Shown here in pieces: positions 8,168-17,528 of a DNA stretch of 64,000 bases; the first letter of the stretch is position 1, and every line of letters begins with the position of its first letter. Under the pieces are notes generated by a model. The model ran no database searches and had not been told where the DNA came from. It saw nothing but the letters and a program-made list of their open reading frames with translations. Position numbers and translations under genes: made by a program. The stretch is from the NCBI GenBank assembly GCA_021846565.1, contig JAJZWS010000001.1, forward strand, positions 1 to 64,000, given 5' to 3'. This DNA is from Bacillota bacterium. Lineage in GTDB: Bacteria > Bacillota > Sulfobacillia > Sulfobacillales > JAIMBI01.

Positions 8168-10123
8168 ATGGCCTCGAAGGACAAACCGGCTCCGAAGATC
8201 CCCGGCCCGAAAATCCCTGCGCCCCCGTCGCCGCCCTCCTTGGCGGCAGCGATCACGTTGCAGCCGACGCCCTGGCCGTGGCGCAAGGCGATCGGGGCCC
8301 CCATCGCGACGGGGATTGCCATGGGGTTGGGATTGTCCCTGGGCCACTTTTCCTGGGCCATGTGGGCGTTCATGGGCGCGTTCACGTCTATGTATGTGGT
8401 GCCTCTTCCCTACGGTCCACGCGCCCGACGCCTGCTGGCCGTCGGATTGGGGCTGGCGGCGGCGATGGCCGTGGGGTCGCTCGCGGCCGTGAGCTGGTGG
8501 ACGATGGCGATGGGGCTGGGCGTAGTGGCGGGGTTGGGGACGTTTGTGACCGGCGCCTACGAGGTCCCGCTGCCGGCCGGCTTTATGTTTGTGCTGGTGG
8601 CGTGCATTGCTGCAGCCTTGCCCGTGCATCCCACCCTAACGCCGCTGCGGGTCGGATTTGCCCTGGCCGGCGCCGCCCTCGCATGGCTGGTGGGCATGGC
8701 CGGGTGGGGATGGCATCCCCGGCGACCCGAACAGCAGACGGTGACACGCGCTTTGGATGCGTTGGCGGCCTATGCCGCGCACAAGGGGGCGCCCGGGGGC
8801 TTTCGCACGGAAGCCCAGGCCGGGGAAGCCGTGGCGGCGGCGGAGCTGGCCACAGCGCCACTGGCCCGCCTGCGGCACGGCGGGGCCCGGGCCGCTCGGC
8901 TGGTTCTCTTGGTCCATGAGGCGCGCCGCCTGTTTGATGCGCTGGCGCTGGACGCCGAGTCGCCTCCCCGCCAGACGCATCCCGACCGCATTCAGCGCGC
9001 GGCCCGGTCCGTGGCGGGACGAGCCCTGCCAAAAAGCGCGTCCGAGCCGGATCGGGATCCCATTGGGCGCGCCATTGGGCGCGTAGAGCGGGTGTTGGGG
9101 TTCCGGGGCCGCTGGCCGGGCCTGGTGCCGGTGGCCCGGGCGTGGCAGCCGACGACGGGGGAGCGCCTCACGGCGGCGTGGGGCCGCACCTCTCTGGTGC
9201 GCATCGATGCTTTGCGCATCGCGCTGGCGGTCGTGGCAGGGACCGCGCTGGCCGGCGTGTTGGGGGAGGCCCACCCGTATTGGGTGCCGCTCACCATTGC
9301 GGCGGTACTGCAGGGCCACGGTGTAATGGGGATGGCCAAAAGGGCCATCCAGCGTGTGGCCGGCACCACCGTGGGGCTCGCGCTGGCGGGGGCGCTCTTC
9401 GTGTGGCATCCCATGCCGTGGGCCACCGTGGTGGCCATGCTGGCGCTGCAGTTCCTGCTGCTGCTGGTCATCCTGACCAACTATGGCTTGTCGGTGGTGT
9501 TCATCACCGCGTTGGCGCTGGTGATCATCGTGACGGAGGTGCATGGGCCAGTGTGGCCGCTGCTGTGGGCCCGCTGGGTGGACACGCTGGGCGGCGTGGT
9601 GCTGGCCAGCCTGGCTCTTTGGTGGCTCTGGCCCCGTGACGCGTCCCGGCGCCTGCCGGCGGCAGTGGGCGACGTGGTGGACCGGTCGGGGAGTCTCTGG
9701 CGGCTCCGGCTTAGGGGCTCGGCCCCCGATCCGGCGACGGTGGCCCGGCTCGGCGCCGCCGCCTGCACGCTGGGCACGCTCAGCACCGATGCGGCCGCCG
9801 AGTGGCAGCGCTCACGCCCACTCGAGCGACTCTGGCCCACGATTGTTGGCGCCCAGCGCCTGGCGTGGGCGGTGCGAGCGGGAGCCTGCCGCCCAGACGC
9901 CGATGAGGCCAGCGGAGACACCTGGGCCGCCGCGTTTAATTGCCTGGCGTCGGCGGCGCGGGCCGGGTCGTTGCCGGAGCCTCTGCACCTTCCGCGGTCC
10001 GGGACGGCCCCGACCGTCCGTGAGGCGCTGCTCGCGCTGGCGCATTCCCTGACTCGAGCCGCGTCCGCACCCACCGAAGGGAGCGTGGCGGGGCCCGAGT
10101 CCGAAAAACCGACTCGGGCTTGA
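8168..10123 (+). CDS. FUSC-family membrane protein
   Basis: About 651 residues with two hydrophobic blocks (about 45-185 and 345-485), each followed by a soluble region, as in FUSC/aromatic acid exporter-like proteins. The second block contains LTIAAVLQGHGVMGMAKRA, typical of the FUSC repeat. The ATG at 8168 is preferred because GGAGG lies nine bases upstream (8154-8158); a GTG at 8159 would be too close. Substrate unknown. It is not usually part of the conserved rplT-pheST neighbourhood, so it may be a lineage-specific insertion. Confidence 0.8.
   Translation: MASKDKPAPKIPGPKIPAPPSPPSLAAAITLQPTPWPWRKAIGAPIATGIAMGLGLSLGHFSWAMWAFMGAFTSMYVVPLPYGPRARRLLAVGLGLAAAMAVGSLAAVSWWTMAMGLGVVAGLGTFVTGAYEVPLPAGFMFVLVACIAAALPVHPTLTPLRVGFALAGAALAWLVGMAGWGWHPRRPEQQTVTRALDALAAYAAHKGAPGGFRTEAQAGEAVAAAELATAPLARLRHGGARAARLVLLVHEARRLFDALALDAESPPRQTHPDRIQRAARSVAGRALPKSASEPDRDPIGRAIGRVERVLGFRGRWPGLVPVARAWQPTTGERLTAAWGRTSLVRIDALRIALAVVAGTALAGVLGEAHPYWVPLTIAAVLQGHGVMGMAKRAIQRVAGTTVGLALAGALFVWHPMPWATVVAMLALQFLLLLVILTNYGLSVVFITALALVIIVTEVHGPVWPLLWARWVDTLGGVVLASLALWWLWPRDASRRLPAAVGDVVDRSGSLWRLRLRGSAPDPATVARLGAAACTLGTLSTDAAAEWQRSRPLERLWPTIVGAQRLAWAVRAGACRPDADEASGDTWAAAFNCLASAARAGSLPEPLHLPRSGTAPTVREALLALAHSLTRAASAPTEGSVAGPESEKPTRA
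10093..10119 (+). terminator. hairpin at the end of the FUSC gene
   Basis: A perfect 9-base stem GCCCGAGTC/GACTCGGGC spans the end of the coding region. The bases after it (TTGACTTTG) are only weakly T-rich and also carry the next -35 box, so termination is likely but not certain. Confidence 0.45.
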
Positions 10124-10148
10124 CTTTGCGCCACGGCCTCGCTACCCT
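10120..10148 (+). promoter_or_regulatory. promoter of pheST
   Basis: TTGACT at 10120-10125 and TACCCT at 10143-10148, with 17 bases between them, just ahead of the second T-box leader. Confidence 0.6.
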
Positions 10149-10154
10149 CCGTGC

Positions 10155-10405
10155 AAACGTGAACTTGATGACCAAGACGAGTAGCTCTCACCCGGCGCTC
10201 AGGAAGCGCTTCCGAAGGGGTATCCCGGGATTGGAAGAAGCGTGCGGCGGGTCGGCGAAATTCCCTTGCGAGAGGCGCCTTGAACACCGTGGATGATGCA
10301 CGGAGTAGGGGTGACGGGGGCGCCCGATAACGCGCGGAGAGCCGGCTTGGGCCGGAAACCAGGTGGTACCGCGAGTAAATCGCCCTGTGGGGGGCGGTTT
10401 TTGGT
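10155..10405 (+). promoter_or_regulatory. T-box leader of pheST
   Basis: A leader of about 250 bases carries GACGAGTAG near its 5' end, as in T-box stem I, and the T-box sequence AGGTGGTACCGCG at 10361-10373. A terminator hairpin follows. Specificity for tRNA-Phe is inferred from the downstream genes. Confidence 0.85.
10379..10405 (+). terminator. T-box terminator of pheST
   Basis: Short GC stem (ATCGCCC with GGGCGGT) followed by a T-rich run (TTTTTGG) ending near 10403. It lies eight bases after the T-box and would compete with the antiterminator. Confidence 0.7.
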
Positions 10406-10438
10406 TTTGCGGTGGTTCGGAGAAAGGAAGGTGACCGC

Positions 10439-11482
10439 ATGGGAGGCAACGGGGCACGCGAGGACTGGGCCATCGTGGCGCTGGCGGAAATTGCGGCGGC
10501 ACCGACCGTAGCGGCCCTGGAGGCGCTCCGGGTCCAGTACCTGGGCAAGCAGGGCCGTGTTACGGGGGAACTTCGGGCCCTGTCGGGTCTGCCGGCCTTG
10601 GAGCGGCGGGCTCGGGGGGCGGTGCTCAACGAGTACAAGACCGACATCGAGCACGCGCTGTCCCGCCAGCGGGAGGTGCTGGCGCAGGCCGAGCAGACCC
10701 AGCGGCTGGAGCAGGAGCGGCTGGACCTGACCTTGCCGGGCGTGTCGCCTGCGTGGGGAACGCTGCATCCCATTACCCGGGTGCGCCGGCGGCTGGCCGA
10801 CGTCATGCTGCGCCTGGGATTCACTCTGCGCACCGCGCCCGAGATGGAAACCGAATGGTATAACTTTGAGGCGCTGAACATGCCCGCGGACCACCCGGCG
10901 CGGGAGATGCACGACACGTTTTATCTGGAGGCGCCGTACGTGCTGCGCACGCACACGTCGCCCTTTCAGATTCGGGCCATGCGGGACGCCGGGGGGGAGT
11001 TGCCGCTGCGAGTGGCCACGCTGGGGTTCACGTACCGCCGCGACGACGATGCCACGCACACGCCCCAGTTCATGCAGATGGAAGGGCTGGTGCTGGACCG
11101 CGGGATTGGACTGCCCGACTTGAAGGGCGTGGTGCTGGCCGTGGTGCGCGACGTGTTTGGCCCCACAGAGCGCATCCGGCTCCGGCCCAGCTTCTTCCCG
11201 TTCACGGAGCCGTCGGCCGAAGTGGACATGAGCTGCCCCCTGTGTCTGGGAACTGGGTGCCGCGTGTGCCACACGGGCTGGATTGAGATTTTGGGGTCGG
11301 GTCTGGTGCACCCGCGGGTGTTGGAGGCGGGGGGCTATGACCCGGGCGAGGTGTCGGGGTTTGCCTTCGGGTGGGGGGTGGAGCGGGTGGCGATGCTGCT
11401 CTACGGCCTCGACGAGTTGCGGCCGCTGTACCAAAACGACGTGCGATTTCTGCAGGCGTTTGATGCATGGGATTCCTTGTGA
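10439..11482 (+). CDS. pheS: phenylalanine--tRNA ligase alpha subunit
   Basis: Catalytic subunit of the alpha2-beta2 enzyme. 347 residues: an N-terminal coiled coil (about 20-95), then the class II core with HPITRVRR, EMETEWYNFEALNMP, LRTHTSPFQIRAM, the cysteine-rich CPLCLGTGCRVC, and motif 3 GFAFGWGVERVAM. ATG 10439 follows AAAGGAAGG. It is about 70 bases ahead of pheT in the usual pair. Confidence 0.96.
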   Translation: MGGNGAREDWAIVALAEIAAAPTVAALEALRVQYLGKQGRVTGELRALSGLPALERRARGAVLNEYKTDIEHALSRQREVLAQAEQTQRLEQERLDLTLPGVSPAWGTLHPITRVRRRLADVMLRLGFTLRTAPEMETEWYNFEALNMPADHPAREMHDTFYLEAPYVLRTHTSPFQIRAMRDAGGELPLRVATLGFTYRRDDDATHTPQFMQMEGLVLDRGIGLPDLKGVVLAVVRDVFGPTERIRLRPSFFPFTEPSAEVDMSCPLCLGTGCRVCHTGWIEILGSGLVHPRVLEAGGYDPGEVSGFAFGWGVERVAMLLYGLDELRPLYQNDVRFLQAFDAWDSL

Positions 11483-11554
11483 GCGCCCGGTCGCCTGGGT
11501 GGCGTCGACCTCGGGCGCGGTATTGGCGGTGCAAGTGGGAGAAGGAGGCATGAT

Positions 11555-13891
11555 GTGGACTTGCCGCTGAGTTGGCTCGGCGAGTGGCTGCCGGGTCTGG
11601 ATATGGCGCCCGAGCGCATCGCGGGGCAGCTGGAGCAAATGGGATATGAGCTGGACGGCATGGTGACCGCCGAGGCCGGGCTCGCCGCGGTCCAGCTGGT
11701 GGAGGTGCTGGAGCGGCATGCTCATCCCGCTGCCGACCGATTGGCAGTATTGCGGGTAACCGCCGGCGGGGGCGACGCGGTGCAGGTGATCACCGGCGCG
11801 GCCAACGGGCACCCGGGCGACCGGGCGTGGTACGCCCCGCCGGGCACCACGCTCCCCGACGGCCGAGTGCTGGGCACCGAGCACCTCCGGGGGGTGCGGT
11901 CGGAGGGCATGCTGCTGTCGGCTCTGGAACTGGGATATGTGGGCGGTGGCGAGGGGTTGTGGATTTGGCAGGGACCGGGTCAGGTCGGCGAGCGGTGGCC
12001 GACGGTGGTGGGGTCCGAGACGGTCCTGCAGTTGTCACTCACCCCGAACTTGGCGCAGTATGCCCATTCCGTGCTGGGCGTGGCGCGCGATTTGGCGGCG
12101 CTGGACCGCCGCCCCCTGCCGCCCGGGCCCGCCAGCCCTCGACTGACCGGTGGGGACCCGCTTGTGCGCATTGAGGCGCCGGACTTGTGCCCGCGGTACG
12201 CGGTGGCGCAGCTGGAGCACGTCACGCCCGCGGGGCCTCTGCCCTGGGGATGGCAGCGGCGCCTCGCCCTGGCTGGAGTCCGGCTGATCCATCCGGTGGT
12301 GGACGCCACCAATGCCGTGCGCATCGATATGGGCCAGCCGCTGCACGCGTTTGACCGGGACCGGGTGCGGCTGCCGCTGGTGGTGCGCCGGGCTGCGGCG
12401 GGTGAACCCCTGGTGCTGTTGGACGGCCGCACCCTGACGCTTGACCCGGACGATCTGGTCATCGCGGATGGTGACGGACCAGTAGCCTTGGCGGGCGTGA
12501 TGGGCGGGCAGCGGTCGGCCGTGACGGCCGATACACGCCGCGTGCTGCTGGAGTCGGCCCACTTTAGTCGCGCCGGCGTGTATCGCACGGCCCGGCGGCA
12601 TCAGCTGGTGAGCGACGCGGCGGCCCGGTTTGGGCGAGGGACCGATGTCGAAGCCGTGCTGCCGGCCCTGGCCCGGTTTGTGGATCTGCTGCACATATTT
12701 GGGGTGGGCGTGGCCGTCGGTGCGGTCCAGGTGGTGGGGCCGGTTCCCACCCGCCGCCATGTGTCGTTTCAGCCGGGACGCCTTCGCACCTGGACCGGAC
12801 TCGATCTGGATGACGAGGCGCTCGCAGGCCAGCTGGAGCGCTCCGGGTTCATCCTGGAAGCCGACCGCGTGCGCGTGCCGAGCTGGCGGCCAGACATCGA
12901 GGGCCCGCAGGACCTGGCCGAGGAGGTGACCCGGCTCGTGGGCATGGACGCCGTTCCGGCCCGTCTGCCAAATCGGGCCACGCGGGGGGTGGCTGATCCC
13001 GACACCCGCCAGAGCGATCAGCTGCGTGACTGGCTGGTGGCGGGGGGGTTCGTGGAAGTGGTGTCGCGGAGCTTCGTCCCTGCGGGCGTGTCGGAGCGTC
13101 TGGGGCTGGCGCCGGCCGTGCATGTGGTGAAGAACCCCCTTCGGGAGGACGAGGCGGTCATGCGCACGAGTGTGTGGCCGGGACTGTTGGATGCCGCCCG
13201 GTACAACCGGGGGCGGGGTAGTGAACGGCTGGCCCTGTTTGAGGTGGGACCCGTATACCTGGGCACGCCGGGCGCTCCCGTCGAACGGGTGGAAGCGGGC
13301 GTGGTGGCGACGCTGGGCGAGTGGCCGGGGCTCTTTGGGGCCTCTCGGCAGTCGGTGTACGACTTAAAGGGTCTGGTGGAGGAGCTTTCGCACCGCCTGG
13401 GCTGGCGGTTCGACTGGGGCCCCTGGACGGGACCGGCGGGGGCGCTGCACCCGGGACGCGCGCTGGCCATTGTCCGCGATGGCCAGGTGTGGGGGGCGCT
13501 GGGGGAACTGCATCCGGCCGTGCTGCAGGCGTGGCGGCTGCCCCGCACGGCCGCCGCCCGATGGCACGTGCCATCCGCAGTGGCCGGCCAGCGGGGAGAG
13601 GGGGAACGGCCGGTCCCGCCGCCCCCGTACCCGGCCGTTCGGCGGGATGTTTCGCTGCTGGTGCCCGATGGCATGCCCTGGGCTGAGGTCGCTGCTCTCC
13701 TGCAGCGTCACGCGGGGGCCGACGTGGAGTCGATCCGTCCGTTCGACCGGTACGTGGATCCATCGGGGACGGCCGTGACCGTGGCCATCCGCTATCGGGC
13801 GGCCGACCGTACCCTCACCGACGCCGATGTGGAGGCTCGCCAAGCTGTGCTGGTGTCGGCGCTGGCCGCAGCCGGCATCGCGCGGCGCTGA
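11555..13891 (+). CDS. pheT: phenylalanine--tRNA ligase beta subunit
   Basis: 778 residues, normal length. Domain order is complete: an N-terminal segment, an EMAP-like tRNA-binding domain (about 40-150, with HPAADRLAVLRV), the B3/B4 editing region, B5 (about 405-475), a catalytic-like core and a C-terminal ferredoxin-fold anticodon-binding domain (PPPPYPAVRRDVSLLVP onward). GTG 11555 follows GAAGGAGG at 11541-11548. It is cotranscribed with pheS. Confidence 0.96.
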   Translation: MDLPLSWLGEWLPGLDMAPERIAGQLEQMGYELDGMVTAEAGLAAVQLVEVLERHAHPAADRLAVLRVTAGGGDAVQVITGAANGHPGDRAWYAPPGTTLPDGRVLGTEHLRGVRSEGMLLSALELGYVGGGEGLWIWQGPGQVGERWPTVVGSETVLQLSLTPNLAQYAHSVLGVARDLAALDRRPLPPGPASPRLTGGDPLVRIEAPDLCPRYAVAQLEHVTPAGPLPWGWQRRLALAGVRLIHPVVDATNAVRIDMGQPLHAFDRDRVRLPLVVRRAAAGEPLVLLDGRTLTLDPDDLVIADGDGPVALAGVMGGQRSAVTADTRRVLLESAHFSRAGVYRTARRHQLVSDAAARFGRGTDVEAVLPALARFVDLLHIFGVGVAVGAVQVVGPVPTRRHVSFQPGRLRTWTGLDLDDEALAGQLERSGFILEADRVRVPSWRPDIEGPQDLAEEVTRLVGMDAVPARLPNRATRGVADPDTRQSDQLRDWLVAGGFVEVVSRSFVPAGVSERLGLAPAVHVVKNPLREDEAVMRTSVWPGLLDAARYNRGRGSERLALFEVGPVYLGTPGAPVERVEAGVVATLGEWPGLFGASRQSVYDLKGLVEELSHRLGWRFDWGPWTGPAGALHPGRALAIVRDGQVWGALGELHPAVLQAWRLPRTAAARWHVPSAVAGQRGEGERPVPPPPYPAVRRDVSLLVPDGMPWAEVAALLQRHAGADVESIRPFDRYVDPSGTAVTVAIRYRAADRTLTDADVEARQAVLVSALAAAGIARR

Positions 13892-13990
13892 CACCGGCCA
13901 GGGACCTGGTGTCAAAAAAAGTCGACGGATGGCAGGAAAATGGGCGCGTCGGCGAGAATGATGTCCCAGACGAAGCGGGGAGGGATGGCG

Positions 13991-14305
13991 ATGGCGGGTT
14001 CCGAGGGTGGGACCGTCACCCGCACGGTGGTGGCGATCTACGGCGAGGAGTATCCCTTGGTGAGCGATCTGCCTCCGGAGGCGGTGCACGCCCTGGGACG
14101 CATGGTGGACACCCGGCTCCGCATGCTGGCAGCCAAGCACCCGCGGGTGCCGTCGACGCGCCTGTCCATTTTGACGGCGCTCACCCTGGCGGAAGAGTTG
14201 GCGCGGACGAAGGCCGAGCATGCGGAGGCCGTGGCGGCCCTGCAGGCGCAGTGGCGGCGCGAGTCCAACACGCGCCGCGTGGGGCAGGGCGGACAAAGCA
14301 GCTAG
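13991..14305 (+). CDS. zapA: cell division protein ZapA
   Basis: Binds FtsZ and bundles its filaments at the division ring. 104 residues: a short beta-rich N-terminal part (VTRTVVAIYGEEYPL) and a long helix that forms the coiled-coil tetramer. ATG 13991 is chosen because GGGGAGGG ends six bases earlier; an ATG at 13985 would touch that site. pheT-zapA-mutS2 is a common gene order in Bacillota. Confidence 0.85.
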   Translation: MAGSEGGTVTRTVVAIYGEEYPLVSDLPPEAVHALGRMVDTRLRMLAAKHPRVPSTRLSILTALTLAEELARTKAEHAEAVAALQAQWRRESNTRRVGQGGQSS

Positions 14306-14315
14306 AGGCGGCGCG

Positions 14316-14347
14316 AGCGGGCCGGCGCAAGGGGCGGCCCGCTTTGC
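14316..14347 (+). terminator. probable terminator after zapA
   Basis: Perfect 8-base stem AGCGGGCC (14316-14323) and GGCCCGCT (14336-14343), followed by TTGCTGTGT. The T-tract is short. Confidence 0.5.
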
Positions 14348-14480
14348 TGTGTCTCCCGCCGACCGCCTGGCGGCGGGTCGCCGCGTGGCGACGGCTGGTT
14401 ATCATAAAGATTGAGGGCAAATGGATGGGCGTTCTGGGCGGCGGTCCAGATGGCCGAAGACGCGGAGAAGGAGGCGGGCC

Positions 14481-15170
14481 GTGAGTGGATCTCTGTGGGT
14501 GGTGTCCAACGGCACCGCGCTCACCGCGGGCGCCTGGCGGGGTGAGGTGGATGCCCGCCTGGACGGGGCCGCAGCACCACGCAGCACCACCGCCCGCGCC
14601 GCCCTGCTGACTGGGCGGGACCCGCAGAGCGTGACCGGGGCACCGATGCGGGGACGGCCGACACCGGCCCTGGCGGCTTTCGTGCGAGAGTATGCCCTCT
14701 GGGCAGGTCCCCAGGACCTCTGGGCGAATGCCCACCGGCCGGATGATTTTCGCGGGGAGGCGTCGGTGATGATGGTGGCGGCCGCGGCGCGGGGCGTCGT
14801 GGCGCGCACCGTGGGCCACCTCCGGCGGGGCGAGGCGATGGCGGGCGACGTGACGGGCGCCGCCCTGATTCGCCGGGGCCACGCGGATCTGACGCTCGAC
14901 ACTCCTCGGCGCGTGGTGGAGCGGGTGGTCGGCTGGGTTGACGCCCACCACCGCGTGTGGTGGGAGCTTGACCCCCAAGTGGACGGCAAGGTGGTGGACG
15001 AGGTGCTGGCGGGCCTGGATCAGCGGGGCGTGCGGTGGGCCGTCATCGCGCTGCCGGGGCCGGGTCGTGACGTGTGGCCCGACGTGCTGTCCATCCGGAG
15101 TGGCGTCGAGTGGACGCCCCCGCCCCGGATCACCGGTGTACTGGCTTCCTGGTGGGCGGTGGAACCGTGA
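14481..15170 (+). CDS. hypothetical protein between zapA and mutS2
   Basis: 229 residues with no domain I recognise. It starts at GTG 14481, after GAAGGAGG, with SGSLWVVSNGTALTAG and has a mixed alpha/beta pattern, including DAHHRVWWELDPQVDGK and RWAVIALPGPGRDVW. It has no signal peptide or membrane helix. The stop overlaps the mutS2 GTG start (GTGA), so the two are translationally coupled. The position corresponds to that of cvpA or polX in other Bacillota, but the sequence resembles neither. Confidence 0.75.
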   Translation: MSGSLWVVSNGTALTAGAWRGEVDARLDGAAAPRSTTARAALLTGRDPQSVTGAPMRGRPTPALAAFVREYALWAGPQDLWANAHRPDDFRGEASVMMVAAAARGVVARTVGHLRRGEAMAGDVTGAALIRRGHADLTLDTPRRVVERVVGWVDAHHRVWWELDPQVDGKVVDEVLAGLDQRGVRWAVIALPGPGRDVWPDVLSIRSGVEWTPPPRITGVLASWWAVEP

Positions 15171-17518
15171 ACCCGCACGGCCTGGACCGGCTCGAGTGGG
15201 CACGCCTGGTCGAGCGGTTGGCAGCTCACGCGGACACCCCCGCCGGCAAAGCGCGCGTGCTGGCGACGGTGCCGGACCCGCAGGCCGAGTGGCTGGCGGA
15301 GCAGCAGCGTTTGTACGCGGCGGCGGCGCTGCACGCACCGATCCACCAGCTGTCGCTGGTGGGCGCGGTGGACTTGGCGCCGCTCGTGGACCGGGCCGCC
15401 AAGGGAGGCGTGCTGACACCGGACGCCCTTTGGTCGGTGATGGCCACTCTTGAGCGGGGCCAGGCGTTAAAGGCTGCGTTGGCCGGGGCCGACGGGTCCG
15501 AGCTGTCCGCACATCTCGGTCACTTCGAGGTGCCGCTCGGTCTTGGGCAGCGGCTCGGAGCGGCGGTGTTGGAGTCGGGGGCGCTGAAGGACAGTGCCAG
15601 TGCGGCGCTGGAACGCATCCGCCGGGACATGACGCGGTTGGAGGCGGAGATTCAGGAGGTATTGGACCGCCTGCTGCGGTCTGCCACCTGGTCCCAGTAC
15701 CTTCAGGAGCCGTTGGTGGTTCTGCGCCGCGGACGACGGGTGGTGCCGGTGAAGCGCTCGTTCGTTCACCAGGTGGGCGGGTTGGTTCATGACCAGTCGG
15801 GCAGTGGGCAGACGGTCTTTGTCGAGCCGACCCCGGTCGTGGAGCGGCAGAACCGCATGGCCGAGCTGTCGGCGGCTGAAGGGGAGGAGGTGTTGCGCAT
15901 CCTCCGGCAGCTGGCGGCGGACGTGGCCAGCCATGAGGGCGTGCTGTTGGCCATGAACCGCGCCATCCTGACGGCGGACGTGCTGCTGGCCAAGCTCCGC
16001 TGGGCGAGGCGCCGGGAGGCGGCGCTGCCGCATCTGACCCAAGACACGCTGTCGCTGGTGGACGCTCGCCACCCCCTGTTGGACGAGCCCGTGCCGCTCA
16101 CGGTGGCGGTGGGAGGATCGCAGCGGGTGCTGGTGGTGACAGGGCCCAACACCGGGGGGAAAACCGTCGCGCTCAAGACGGTGGGGCTGTTGGTGGCGCT
16201 GGCGCTGTCGGGGTGGCCGGTGCCGGCGCACCCTGACAGCCGCGTGCCGCTGTTCCACGAAATGTTTGCGGATATTGGCGACGAACAGAGTCTGGAGCAA
16301 AACCTGTCCACGTTCTCGGGCCACGTGCGTCAGCTGGTGCCGGTGGTGGCGGGGGCCCAGCCGGGCGTGCTGGTGCTGCTGGACGAAATCGGGGCGGGAA
16401 CGGACCCCGAGGAGGGCGCCGCGCTGGCGCTGGCGCTGGTGGATCACCTGTTGGATTCCGGGGCGACCGCGATCGTGACCACGCACTACGCCCGCGTCAA
16501 ACTGTTGGCCTATCGGGACCGGCGCGTGCAAAATGCACGAATGGACTTTGACCGCGAGCGACTTTTGCCCACGTACCGGCTCGTCATGGGGCAGCCCGGC
16601 TCGTCCCAGGCGCTTTATATTGCGCGGCGCCTGGGTCTGGACCCCCAGCTCCTGGACCGGGCGGAGCGGCATCTCGGGGAGGAGGGCGTCCGAGTGGACC
16701 GGGCCATTGGCGAGTTGGAGCGGGTCGAACGGGAACTGGCGCTGGCTCGTGACGACGTGGTGGCGACGGAGCGGACGCTCGCGGCGCGCGAATCCGCCTT
16801 GCGAGCGGCCGAGGCGCGGCTCGCGGCCGAGCGGGCGAAAGATCGGGAGCGGCTCAGAGAGGAGGTGCGCCGGCGCCTGGGCGAGCTCGAGGCACGGGCC
16901 GCGGCCGCGATCGCGGCCGCTCAGGCCGAGACGCGCGCTGAGCGCGAGCAGGCGCTGCAGTCGCTGCGGGCAGAGATGAAAAGCTGGGGCAGCTTCGAGC
17001 GGGAGCTGAGCGCGGGCGCGCCGGCGCCCGCGCGCGCGGGCGGCCCATTGGCCGTGGGGCAGCAGGTGAGCGCGCGAGAGCTTCCCGAGCCGGGCCGCAT
17101 CCTGGCGATTGAACGCGGGCAGGCCACCGTCGAGGCGGCCGGGCGGCGCATTGTGCTGCCGCTGGCCGGCCTGGTGCCTGCGCTCGAGCGGCCTCATACG
17201 GCGCCTCGGCGCCGCGGAGCGGGCGGTCCGGCTCTGCTTGTGGACGCGTCGGGCCATGGGGGACTTGGGGGGATGGGGATGGAGTGCGATCTTCGGGGGA
17301 TGACGGTGCTGGAGGCGGTGGATGAGGTGGAGGTGTATCTGGACCGGGCGGTCCGGGCGGGGCTGCCGTTTGCCCGCCTGATCCACGGGAAGGGCACCGG
17401 GTCCCTCCGGCGCGCGGTGCAGGAACACTTGGTGGGTCATCCGCATGTGGTGGGCTTTCGCTTGGGGCAGGCGGGTGAGGGGGGCGACGGCGTCACGGTG
17501 GTGCAGTTCGACACTTAG
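15167..17518 (+). CDS. mutS2: endonuclease MutS2
   Basis: 783 residues with the MutS2 arrangement: N-terminal core and clamp helices (about 1-310), the MutS-type ATPase with Walker A GPNTGGKT and Walker B LVLLDEIGAGTDPEE, a long charged coiled coil (about 500-620), and a C-terminal Smr nuclease domain with DLRGMTVLEA and LIHGKGTGSLRRAV. In other bacteria MutS2 limits recombination or rescues collided ribosomes. GTG 15167 overlaps the upstream stop. Confidence 0.95.
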   Translation: MNPHGLDRLEWARLVERLAAHADTPAGKARVLATVPDPQAEWLAEQQRLYAAAALHAPIHQLSLVGAVDLAPLVDRAAKGGVLTPDALWSVMATLERGQALKAALAGADGSELSAHLGHFEVPLGLGQRLGAAVLESGALKDSASAALERIRRDMTRLEAEIQEVLDRLLRSATWSQYLQEPLVVLRRGRRVVPVKRSFVHQVGGLVHDQSGSGQTVFVEPTPVVERQNRMAELSAAEGEEVLRILRQLAADVASHEGVLLAMNRAILTADVLLAKLRWARRREAALPHLTQDTLSLVDARHPLLDEPVPLTVAVGGSQRVLVVTGPNTGGKTVALKTVGLLVALALSGWPVPAHPDSRVPLFHEMFADIGDEQSLEQNLSTFSGHVRQLVPVVAGAQPGVLVLLDEIGAGTDPEEGAALALALVDHLLDSGATAIVTTHYARVKLLAYRDRRVQNARMDFDRERLLPTYRLVMGQPGSSQALYIARRLGLDPQLLDRAERHLGEEGVRVDRAIGELERVERELALARDDVVATERTLAARESALRAAEARLAAERAKDRERLREEVRRRLGELEARAAAAIAAAQAETRAEREQALQSLRAEMKSWGSFERELSAGAPAPARAGGPLAVGQQVSARELPEPGRILAIERGQATVEAAGRRIVLPLAGLVPALERPHTAPRRRGAGGPALLVDASGHGGLGGMGMECDLRGMTVLEAVDEVEVYLDRAVRAGLPFARLIHGKGTGSLRRAVQEHLVGHPHVVGFRLGQAGEGGDGVTVVQFDT

Positions 17519-17528
17519 CGGCTTGGAG

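Noticed and set aside
13890..13920. Hairpin GACACC/GGTGTC after pheT as a terminator
   Set aside because: It is followed by an A-run rather than a T-run on the coding strand, and no minus-strand gene ends here to use it.
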